Source of the DNA: an uncultured Bacteroidota bacterium
Lineage (GTDB): Bacteria > Bacteroidota > Bacteroidia > Chitinophagales > Chitinophagaceae
Direction of reading: 5' to 3'
Assembly: GCA_903927185.1 (NCBI GenBank)
Contig: CAIYLW010000061.1
Location: 1 to 39,399 of the forward strand
Length of the DNA: 39,399 nt
The translations under genes and the position numbers were made by a program. Below, piece by piece: positions 26,966 to 34,481 of the stretch. How positions within the stretch are numbered: position 1 is the stretch's first letter; each line of letters begins with the position of its first letter. The notes under the pieces are model-generated. The model worked only from the letters and a program-made list of their open reading frames with translations, was not told the origin of the DNA and did no database searches.

Positions 26966-27991
26966 ATGAAGTATCAAGTTGGCGACGATATATTGGTTTT
27001 ATTGAGTAATGAAGAAGGCAAGGTTATTGAGATCATTGACGATAAGGTAGTTTTGATTGAGGTGAGAGGTGTCAAATTTCCTGCCTATATGGATCAGATT
27101 GATTTTCCTTATTTCAAAAGGTTTACAGAAAAGAAAGCAGCTGAAAAAAAAGCCCCTCAGAAAACTTTCATTGATCAGGTTCCAAAAGAAAAACCGCAAC
27201 CTGCTAAGGTTAGAATAGCTGATGGAGTTTGGTTGAGCTTACTTCCCAAATTTGCTATTGATGATTTTAATGATGAAGTAGTTGAATTATTAAAAGTTTA
27301 CTTATTAAATCATACTGATAAAGCGTATCATTTTACATATGAACAACAATTTTTGGGTAATTCTAATTTTCAATTAGTATCAGAAATTCAACCTTTCCAC
27401 GATTTTTATTTACATGATATCGAATTCGCTTCTGTGAATGATAGCCCTTCATTCGCTGTAGATTTCTCTTTATTGAATCAAGAAAAAAAGAAAGCGGTAC
27501 ATTTTGAAACTTCATTAAAAATTAAACCGAAGCAAATATTTCAAAAAATTGAAGCAATTAAGGATACCAATTTACCAACCATTCCATATTTACTTTTTGA
27601 ACAATATCCTGATAAATTAGAGGAGGATAAATTTGAATTATCCTCGTTGGCTGCTAAAGGATTCAAAATTTACGATGCTTCAAAAGGTAGACAACACTTG
27701 CCTCCTGCAAGATCTGTTGTTGACTTGCATATCGAAAAATTGTCTAACGATTGGAAACACTTGAGCAATTTTGAAATAATGTCGATACAACTAAATGAAT
27801 TCGAAAAGCAAATGGATCTGGCACTTGCTCATTATCAACCTTCTATTATTATGATTCATGGAGTTGGTATTGGAAAACTAAAAGACGAAATTCATGAAGT
27901 CTTAAAATCAAAAAGAGAAGTCAAGAATTTCTACAACAAATACGATCCAAGATTTGGATACGGTGCTACGGAGATTTTTTTCCAATACTAG
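26966..27991 (+). CDS. DUF2027 and Smr domain-containing protein
   Basis: This 341-residue protein has an N-terminal small beta domain (KYQVGDDILVLLSNEEGKV), a Lys/Ala/Pro-rich linker (about 50-80), a central DUF2027 beta region (about 80-235), and a C-terminal Smr domain with VVDLHIEKL and IMIHGVGIGKLKDEI, the conserved DxH and HGxGxGxL motifs. Smr domains are nicking or RNA-cleaving nucleases, best known as the C-terminal part of MutS2, but there is no MutS domain here. The protein is typical of Bacteroidota. A role in RNA or DNA processing is inferred from the family. RNase P RNA follows immediately downstream. Confidence 0.87.
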   Translation: MKYQVGDDILVLLSNEEGKVIEIIDDKVVLIEVRGVKFPAYMDQIDFPYFKRFTEKKAAEKKAPQKTFIDQVPKEKPQPAKVRIADGVWLSLLPKFAIDDFNDEVVELLKVYLLNHTDKAYHFTYEQQFLGNSNFQLVSEIQPFHDFYLHDIEFASVNDSPSFAVDFSLLNQEKKKAVHFETSLKIKPKQIFQKIEAIKDTNLPTIPYLLFEQYPDKLEEDKFELSSLAAKGFKIYDASKGRQHLPPARSVVDLHIEKLSNDWKHLSNFEIMSIQLNEFEKQMDLALAHYQPSIIMIHGVGIGKLKDEIHEVLKSKREVKNFYNKYDPRFGYGATEIFFQY

Positions 27992-28028
27992 CTACTTTAT
28001 AAAATCAGCCCTCCTAATCATTACTAAC

Positions 28029-28036
28029 TATATTTG
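28029..28036 (+). promoter_or_regulatory. Promoter -7 box of RNase P RNA
   Basis: TATATTTG matches TAnnTTTG exactly. It ends 5-6 bases before the predicted 5' end of the RNA (stem P1), as a -7 element should. Confidence 0.6.
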
Positions 28037-28040
28037 CAAC

Positions 28041-28389
28041 GCTACAAACCCGAGCTATCGCTTCAATGCAAATTGGGGAGGAAAGTCCGGACAGCACAGA
28101 GCAACCCACCGGTTAATGGCCGGCACCCGATTTATCGGGTAGAGATAGTGCCACAGAAAATAACTACCACTAAGCAATTAGTGGAAAAGATGAAAATGTG
28201 CGGTAAAAGCGCACGGTCTTTCAAGGTAACTTGAAGGGCGGGTAAACCTTGGGTGTTGTAATGCCACGTATAGGAACGTTTGAAAGCGGCTCGCTTGAGT
28301 TCCAGGGTAGGCAGCTAGATCCTGTAAGTAATTGCAGGGCCAGATAAATGATAGTTTAGAAACAGAATCCGGCTTACGAGGTTTGTAGT
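28041..28389 (+). ncRNA. rnpB: RNase P RNA (bacterial type A-like)
   Basis: The universally conserved segments are present: GAGGAAAGTCCGGAC near the 5' end (from about 28078) and ACAGAATCCGGCTTAC near the 3' end. The terminal helix P1 forms between CTACAAACC (28042-28050) and GGTTTGTAG (28380-28388), which fixes both ends. The RNA is the catalytic part of RNase P and matures tRNA 5' ends. An open frame through this region (28034-28234) is not a gene. The 3' end is only 32 bases before the prfB start and I see no strong terminator between them, so read-through into prfB is possible. Confidence 0.96.
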
Positions 28390-28421
28390 ATTTTAAAAAA
28401 GCAATCACTTACATTTGCTGC

Positions 28422-29514
28422 ATGACACAGGAGCAGATTAAAGATATGAGAGACCGCGTTTTGGTTTTGAGGAGGTTTCTTTGACGTTGAGAACCGCACA
28501 TATAAAGTAGATACAGATCGCCAACTTTCATTATCACCAGGTTTTTGGGAGGATAATCAAAGAGCTACTGCGATCATGAAAGAAATTAAGGTAAATGAAT
28601 ATTGGCTTAAAATGTATCAGAATGTTTATACAGCAGTAGAAGATTTTGCTGTGATATTCGAATTTTGGAAAGCAGGAGACACTTCAGAAACCGAAGCAAA
28701 AGAAGCGCATGCATTAGCTATTGGATTAATCGAAGACGCTGAATTCAAAAGTACTTTAAATAAACCCGAAGACGAATTACCAGCGGTACTGCAGATCAAT
28801 GCAGGTGCTGGTGGTACGGAAAGTTGCGACTGGGCTGAAATGCTTCTTCGCATGTATCGGATGTATGGTGAGAAGCAAGGATGGAATGTAACGGAATTGG
28901 ATTATCAAGAAGGTGATGGTGCCGGTATTAAAAGTGCTACCCTACAATTTGATGGAGACTTTGCTTATGGATTTTTAAAAGCAGAAAGCGGCGTACATAG
29001 ATTAGTAAGGATATCTCCTTTTGACAGTAATGCAAGAAGACATACATCTTTTGCCTCAGTTTATGTGTATCCATTGATTGACGATAGCATTGAGATTGAA
29101 GTGAATCCAGCCGATGTGGAATGGGCTTTTTATCGAAGTGGTGGAAGCGGAGGACAGAATGTAAATAAAGTGGAAACTGCAGTAAGATTAAAACACGGAC
29201 CAAGTGGTTTTATAATAGAATGTCAGCAAGCCAGAACACAGGGTGAAAACAGGGAATTGGCAATGAAAATGTTGAAGAGTAGATTGTATGAAGAAGAGCT
29301 TCGGAAAAGACAAGAAGTTTTAAATGCTTCAAATGCGGGTAAGAAAAAAATAGAGTGGGGAAGCCAGATCCGTAGTTATGTTTTTCATCCTTATAAAATG
29401 ATCAAAGACCACCGTACTGATTATGAAGTTGGAAATGTGGGACCAATAATGGATGGAGAGTTAGATGGCTTTATCAAAGCCTTTTTGATGTCTGAAAAAG
29501 AAGACCATCAATAA
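28422..29514 (+). CDS. prfB: Peptide chain release factor 2 (RF2), expressed by programmed +1 frameshift
   Basis: The gene is join(28422-28481, 28483-29514), giving 363 residues. The ATG at 28422 opens 20 codons ([20 protein letters not shown]) that end at an in-frame TGA (28482-28484). Skipping one base gives DVENRTYK and the rest of RF2, including the stop-codon-reading SPF (198-200) and the peptidyl-hydrolysis GGQ (243-245). RF2 recognises UGA and UAA, and the internal UGA makes its own synthesis sensitive to RF2 level. The natural stop is TAA. It is convergent with nhaA, with just 4 bases between the stops. Confidence 0.96.
28470..28485 (+). promoter_or_regulatory. Programmed +1 frameshift signal of prfB
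   Basis: AGGAGG (28470-28475), TTT, CTT (28479-28481) and TGAC match the order and spacing of the E. coli RF2 site (SD-like hexamer, one codon, CTT TGA C). The slip moves the P-site tRNA from CUU to UUU and continues with GAC. Confidence 0.95.
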
Positions 29515-29518
29515 TTGA

Positions 29519-30709
29519 TTAAATAGATATTGCTGGCTTTTTTTCAAATTTAAACCAAGCATATCCAATAATGATTGCTGAAATGGAGGCTACTAACACA
29601 GATACTTTTGCCTCATTTTGAGTGGCCACATTTTCAAATGCAAGAGTTGATATAAAGATGCTCATCGTAAAACCGATACCAGCTAAAATACCTGCTCCAA
29701 TTAATTTATAAAGATTTACACCTGCTGGAAGTGCAGCCCATTTCCGCTTTACGATATAATAGCAAAACCCAGTTATCCCTAAAGGTTTACCTAGGCAAAG
29801 TCCTAATTTAATCCCCCAGCTTAATTGAGTATTCAATGCATTTAAACTGCCACTAGGCAAGGGTATGGCAGTATTTGCAAGCGCAAATATTGGGATGATG
29901 ATAAAATATACTGGGATATGTATTTTTTGTTCCATTTTTTTGAGTAATTCAGTGGGCACCAGAAATGCAAAAATCACACCTGCAACTGTTGCATGAATAC
30001 CGGAATTAAACATGCAATACCAAAGTGCTATACCCAAAAATAGTTGCCAAAAACCGAATGCAATTTTTTTATAATTGAGATAGTAAATACTAACGCTAAA
30101 AACTATTACACCCAATAAATAAACCAAGTGTAATTCGTTACCATAAAAAATGGCAATGACAATGATCGCTCCTAAATCGTCGATAATAGCTAATGCGGTT
30201 AAAAATACTTTTAACCCGATGGGAATTCTTTTTCCTAATAAGGCAACTACTCCTAATGTGAAGGCAATATCAGTAGCAGTTGGAATTGCCCAACCTCTTA
30301 TATTATCTGTTCCTTTATTGATGAGCGAAAACAAAATAGCAGGTACAATCATACCACCTAAAGCACCAAATACGGGCAATAAAGATTGTTTTATGGACGC
30401 TAATTCTCCTTCAAGCATTTCCCTTTTTATTTCCATTCCAGCCAGAAAAAAGAATATTGCCATTAGCCCATCATTGATAAATAATAAAGGACTATTAGGC
30501 AGATTTAAACCAATAAAATAAAAAAAGTGATCTGGAGTTCCAGAAAAATTATCATTCCATATTGCTTGATAATGGATACCTAATTGTCCCCAATTAGCCA
30601 TTATTAGAGATAATGCTGTACAGACTAATAAAGTAATTCCTATTGAACGACTATCGTGCAGGTAATGATTAATAGGATACAGAAAATACTTTTTTAAACT
30701 GGCCTTCAT
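29519..30709 (-). CDS. nhaA: Na+/H+ antiporter NhaA
   Basis: This 396-residue membrane protein has about 12 hydrophobic segments. It contains FFFLAGMEIKREMLEGEL in the first half and the helix pair with ATDIAFTLGV and TALAIIDDLGAIIVIA, whose adjacent aspartates (IDDLG) bind Na+ and protons in NhaA. It exports sodium in exchange for protons and sets cytoplasmic pH and salt tolerance. It lies 29 bases after the OstA-like gene on the same strand and may be the last gene of the amidase-MCE-OstA operon, though its function is unrelated. Confidence 0.94.
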   Translation of the reverse strand: MKASLKKYFLYPINHYLHDSRSIGITLLVCTALSLIMANWGQLGIHYQAIWNDNFSGTPDHFFYFIGLNLPNSPLLFINDGLMAIFFFLAGMEIKREMLEGELASIKQSLLPVFGALGGMIVPAILFSLINKGTDNIRGWAIPTATDIAFTLGVVALLGKRIPIGLKVFLTALAIIDDLGAIIVIAIFYGNELHLVYLLGVIVFSVSIYYLNYKKIAFGFWQLFLGIALWYCMFNSGIHATVAGVIFAFLVPTELLKKMEQKIHIPVYFIIIPIFALANTAIPLPSGSLNALNTQLSWGIKLGLCLGKPLGITGFCYYIVKRKWAALPAGVNLYKLIGAGILAGIGFTMSIFISTLAFENVATQNEAKVSVLVASISAIIIGYAWFKFEKKPAISI

Positions 30710-30738
30710 AAATGGAAAATAATAAATTCAAATGAATA

Positions 30739-32397
30739 TTAGTTAACCAAAATGTCAAATTTACTCTTTGGCCTTTTTTCGTTCTGCCATTTAAAATTTC
30801 GAAGTTTAAGATCTTCGTGATCAACCTGCCTCATTGGGTAAGCATTCCCTGTAAGATTATTTCGCCAAACAATTTTTTTAGGTTTATTATCATCGAATTC
30901 TATGTCAATCATTTCTGCTTCCGATTTATTTACCCCTGTGAAATGCTTTTTTTCATCTAACCCATAATAGACATTTTCAGCATTCCCTTTTGCCTGCATA
31001 AAATTTATTTGCCCATCAAGAAACTCTGCTCGAATTAAAATGCCCTTCATTTGATTATAAAAGTCAGCACTGCTATCTGCTTTGCTTAATGCCATTGCAT
31101 TCTCAAAAACCAATAACCTTTCAGGTTTTTTATTTTGCAAATAAAGATAAATGGTATCTCCACTGATCTGATTATCTTTTGACCATGCAATAGGATCTTT
31201 AAAAAGTCTAAAAACGGAATCTTGTAATGAATAGAATAAACTATCTCCAACTGCTTGTAAAGAATCTGAATAGATTTTAACGTGATAGAATGCTTCAATA
31301 AATTTATCGTGAGTGCTATCCTCTTCTGCTCTTTCTTTTTCGCTTAAGGTATCTCTGTTAGGTCGTTTCGTGGAAGAATCTCTAAGGGTTGGAATTTTTC
31401 TGGTTTTAAGCAAATCAGAAAGTTTCGCGGTATATAAAGTATCTGCTGAAACAAAGATGGAATCCTTAGCTTGCTTTATCAATAGTATTGGTTTTTGTGT
31501 GGCAAGCATCGCCGATTTCTTCTTGTTAGTCTTTATATTATTCGCAACTAAATCATAACCTTGTGCTGTGTCTTTACTTCTATAAACTGCATTGCCACTG
31601 AATTCGCTCAATCCAGTTGAATCATCAAATACCATGTCATCTGCTGTAAATGTGTAGGTACTATCATCGATTATTGAACGTTGATGTAATGTTCCACGTT
31701 TATTTTTTGTGTCAAAAAAACCATCTTTGGTATGGATAATTCTACTTTCGTTATAAATAATACTTGGACAAGTAAATGTGGCTATTTTAGTACTTGTATT
31801 ATATTGTAAAGTGTCTGTATCAATCTTAGTATCGGGATCAACAAGATGTACTTTATTTTTAAAAATAACATCTTTGGTTTCCCCATAATAATATCCTTCT
31901 GTACTTGTGAGTGTTGTTTTCTTATCCACTAATTTACCTCCACTACGATAAACACCTATTTTCAAAGTTACATCGTAATCCAAGTCATCAGTTGTAAGAA
32001 CACCATTGCCATCCGTTAGCTTCACTTTTCTTTTTAGAAATGCTTTTTTTTCTTTGCCTAAATATTTGAGATACTGTGCATAAGTATGAACACTATCCGC
32101 ATCATTGATATGAACATTGCCATATGCTTCTAACATATTTTGAAGTGAATTCAACACAATACTATCTGCGTATATCCAAGTATTTTCCTGCTTTAAAACT
32201 ACATCACCACTTTTGTCTCCTGCTAGTGATATCAGATTGGTAACACTATCTACCTTAACAGCGCTATATCGTAAAGCCCTGATAATATTGATTTGCTTCC
32301 CTGGCACAACAGTATCAGTAGGATTCCTTTGTGCAAAGGAATTATTAACTGTGAGGGACAGCAGTAAAGCAATTAACCAATGAGTGGTGCGAATCAT
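30739..32397 (-). CDS. OstA/LptA-like periplasmic lipopolysaccharide transport protein
   Basis: This 552-residue protein starts with a signal peptide (MIRTTHWLIALLLSLTVNNSFA) and then consists of beta-rich repeats of the OstA type. GDVVLKQENTWIYADSIVLN, MLEAYGNVHINDADSVHTY and similar units show the recurring gain/loss-of-strand pattern. It is two to three times the size of E. coli LptA, typical of Bacteroidota, where long OstA proteins bridge the periplasm and carry lipopolysaccharide to LptD. Its ATG overlaps the stop of the MCE gene by 4 bases (ATGA), so the two are translationally coupled. LptD itself is divergent at 34482. Family assignment is strong; the exact LptA role is inferred. Confidence 0.87.
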   Translation of the reverse strand: MIRTTHWLIALLLSLTVNNSFAQRNPTDTVVPGKQINIIRALRYSAVKVDSVTNLISLAGDKSGDVVLKQENTWIYADSIVLNSLQNMLEAYGNVHINDADSVHTYAQYLKYLGKEKKAFLKRKVKLTDGNGVLTTDDLDYDVTLKIGVYRSGGKLVDKKTTLTSTEGYYYGETKDVIFKNKVHLVDPDTKIDTDTLQYNTSTKIATFTCPSIIYNESRIIHTKDGFFDTKNKRGTLHQRSIIDDSTYTFTADDMVFDDSTGLSEFSGNAVYRSKDTAQGYDLVANNIKTNKKKSAMLATQKPILLIKQAKDSIFVSADTLYTAKLSDLLKTRKIPTLRDSSTKRPNRDTLSEKERAEEDSTHDKFIEAFYHVKIYSDSLQAVGDSLFYSLQDSVFRLFKDPIAWSKDNQISGDTIYLYLQNKKPERLLVFENAMALSKADSSADFYNQMKGILIRAEFLDGQINFMQAKGNAENVYYGLDEKKHFTGVNKSEAEMIDIEFDDNKPKKIVWRNNLTGNAYPMRQVDHEDLKLRNFKWQNEKRPKSKFDILVN

Positions 32398-33404
32398 TTC
32401 TGAATTAACTTGGTAGAATCATTGATGGGAGCCATTAGTGGTCCACTCTTATCTTTTTTTCCAAAAACAGATAATTGAACATAGCGCTTAGGATGAACCC
32501 GGAAATCGTCGAGTAAAATATTAGCACTATGTATCGAATTGTTCAGGTTATTGTATAAAGACTTATCGTTCAACAATTTTCCTAATGAGCCATCTTGAGA
32601 ATCTGCTTTTGCTAAAACAGAATTTAATTTTTCTAATGCCAATTTTAATTGTGCCACACTTCCATTGATATCAGCCTGCGACAATTGTGCGGTTGTTTTT
32701 TCTACATTGGTCATTGTTCTGGAAAGTTTCTCATTATTGTCTGCTAAGTTTTTGGTAAAACTATTCACATTATTCATCGATTGAGTGATACTACCAGATT
32801 GTTGGTTTAGCATTTTTTCAATTGATGAAGCAGATCCAACCAGTGTGGCTGTTGTTGCATTCAAATTCGCAACTACAGATTGTAAGTTGTTTTTGGTACT
32901 AGGATCAAAAACCCCGTTAATATTTTTTAATATATTATCTAATGAACTTAGTGTATGCTTTAATTGGTCTGCTACAGGTTCTAATTTATTCACCACTTCT
33001 CCAATCATACCTGGCTCAGAAACTGTTGCAATAGTATCGCCAGTTAACATGCCTTTTTGAGAATTTCCAAGCTTGATTTCAATACTAGGTGTTCCAAGCA
33101 TACTTTCCCTTATTATAGCTGTTGAATTATCAGGGATCATATAGTAATCTTTCAATTTTATAGTAACTAAAATGCTAGAAAGACTTTTATCTGAATTCTC
33201 AATTTCAAAAACAGCCCCCACCTGAAACCCGTTTATATAAACGGGATTAGACACCATAATTTGTTTGGTGTCTTTATATTTTGCAAATATGTAATGACCT
33301 GTTTTGAAAAGCGTTTTACCGCGAATGAAATTATATCCAAGGATGAGTAAGGTAATGGCTATGGCTGTTAAAGCCCCCACCTTGGTTTCGTTTGATATCT
33401 TCAT
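32394..33404 (-). CDS. MCE/MlaD family lipid-transport protein
   Basis: This 336-residue protein has one N-terminal transmembrane anchor (about 9-28; VGALTAIAITLLILGYNFI). The MCE domain follows (about 37-115), with VYINGFQVGAVFEI and IREMLGTPSIEIKLG-like strands. A long helical region (about 120-310), rich in Asn, Ser and Leu and resembling the tail helices of MlaD/PqiB relatives, follows it. MCE proteins form hexameric tubes that move phospholipids between the inner and outer membranes. No MlaE/MlaF genes are in the window, so the rest of the transporter must be elsewhere. It is between the amidase gene and the coupled OstA gene. Confidence 0.9.
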   Translation of the reverse strand: MKISNETKVGALTAIAITLLILGYNFIRGKTLFKTGHYIFAKYKDTKQIMVSNPVYINGFQVGAVFEIENSDKSLSSILVTIKLKDYYMIPDNSTAIIRESMLGTPSIEIKLGNSQKGMLTGDTIATVSEPGMIGEVVNKLEPVADQLKHTLSSLDNILKNINGVFDPSTKNNLQSVVANLNATTATLVGSASSIEKMLNQQSGSITQSMNNVNSFTKNLADNNEKLSRTMTNVEKTTAQLSQADINGSVAQLKLALEKLNSVLAKADSQDGSLGKLLNDKSLYNNLNNSIHSANILLDDFRVHPKRYVQLSVFGKKDKSGPLMAPINDSTKLIQK

Positions 33405-33477
33405 ATCAGCAAAACTAAGGTTTCTTACTGTGATGCTGTAGAGAACTGGCTGTTAAAAATTCAGAGAAAGGAACAAA

Positions 33478-34410
33478 TTATTTATTGCCAACCCCTGAAA
33501 TCTGTTTTTCCAGAGAATACTTATATCTTTTCAGGGATCTGATGATTACTTCACATATTTCCCTCTGACCATCTTCGCTATTTAAATAAGTCTCCTCATC
33601 TGGGTTTGAAATAAAACCTGTTTCAATCAATACAGAAGGCATTGCAACGGCTTGTAAAACCCAGATTCCTTTTTGTCTTTGCTGTGCCTGGCGACTAATT
33701 CTGCCTACTTTTTGGAATTCATCCTCAATCGTTAAAGCTAGGTTGGCACTTCTTTGAAAGTATTGCTGTGTTTTAATAGTGGAAATCATCATTTTGGTTG
33801 GATCGTTTGGATCAAAGTCCTTTAATTCTTTGGCAGACACACTATCCATATATAGATCCATATTTTCGCTGAGGGCCTCTTTCTTGGCATCAGTTTTCCC
33901 AACTCCGTAAATATAAGTTTCAGTTCCTTTAGCCGGATTAGGGGTAGTCCAATGATTGTATTCAGTTACTGTTTTAGTGTGTTTCTTTTTTTTAGCACCC
34001 TTTCCTGTATAATAAGTTTCCGTATGGTGTCCGGTAACTTCTTTATGATAAATTGGAGGTACATCATTTACGTGAATGCACACAAATAAATCGCCTCGGG
34101 CCTGGTTAGCGATATTGGCTTTCTGAATTACGGAGTTGAATACGTCAGTTCTTCTTGTCATTACAATTTCCACTTCAGGCAATTCGTCATGTAACATTTG
34201 TTCTAATTTCAATGAAACTGCTAAAGCAATATCTTTTTCATAAGAGAAACTGCCACGAGCTCCACCATCCGCTCCGCCATGGCCGGGGTCGATAATAATT
34301 TTTCTAAGCGCCTGTTTCTGGCTAGGATTGGTCTTGTCTTGGGTAAAAGACATTCCAATTAACCAACAAAAACTTAACAAAATAAAAGCAACAAAATATC
34401 TTCGCATCAT
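33478..34410 (-). CDS. N-acetylmuramoyl-L-alanine amidase (Amidase_3)
   Basis: This 310-residue protein has a signal or anchor at the N-terminus (MMRRYFVAFILLSFCWLIGM) and a zinc-dependent Amidase_3 domain. IIIDPGHGGADGGARG supplies the first His, LFVCIHVND the second His, and VLIETGFISNPDEE the C-terminal Glu. It cuts the bond between muramic acid and the peptide stem in peptidoglycan, in the periplasm. An insertion of about 70 residues in the middle (TGHHTETYYTGKGAKKKKHT region) lengthens the domain, as often seen in Bacteroidota. It heads the operon amidase-MCE-OstA(-nhaA) and is divergent from lptD. Confidence 0.93.
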   Translation of the reverse strand: MMRRYFVAFILLSFCWLIGMSFTQDKTNPSQKQALRKIIIDPGHGGADGGARGSFSYEKDIALAVSLKLEQMLHDELPEVEIVMTRRTDVFNSVIQKANIANQARGDLFVCIHVNDVPPIYHKEVTGHHTETYYTGKGAKKKKHTKTVTEYNHWTTPNPAKGTETYIYGVGKTDAKKEALSENMDLYMDSVSAKELKDFDPNDPTKMMISTIKTQQYFQRSANLALTIEDEFQKVGRISRQAQQRQKGIWVLQAVAMPSVLIETGFISNPDEETYLNSEDGQREICEVIIRSLKRYKYSLEKQISGVGNK

Positions 34411-34462
34411 ATCAATTCGTTAAAGGATTTTTCACACATACCATTTTACACTTCGAAGGCCT

Positions 34463-34470
34463 TATTTTTG
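34463..34470 (+). promoter_or_regulatory. Promoter -7 box before lptD
   Basis: TATTTTTG matches TAnnTTTG and lies 11 bases before the ATG at 34482. The -33 region (TTTACAC) is not a clear match. Confidence 0.45.
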
Positions 34471-34481
34471 CCCCGATTACT

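Noticed and set aside
28034..28234. Open reading frames on both strands through 27954-28408.
   Set aside because: The region is RNase P RNA with its conserved segments and a closing P1 helix; the frames have no family resemblance.
28422..28484. A premature TGA stop after 20 codons of prfB, looking like a frameshift mutation or pseudogene.
   Set aside because: The stop is in the exact context (AGGAGG TTT CTT TGA C) of the programmed RF2 frameshift, and the downstream frame is complete with SPF and GGQ motifs.
30150..30521. A 123-codon plus-strand frame opposite nhaA.
   Set aside because: It is antisense to a conserved membrane protein; its composition mirrors the nhaA codons and there is no promoter or family match.
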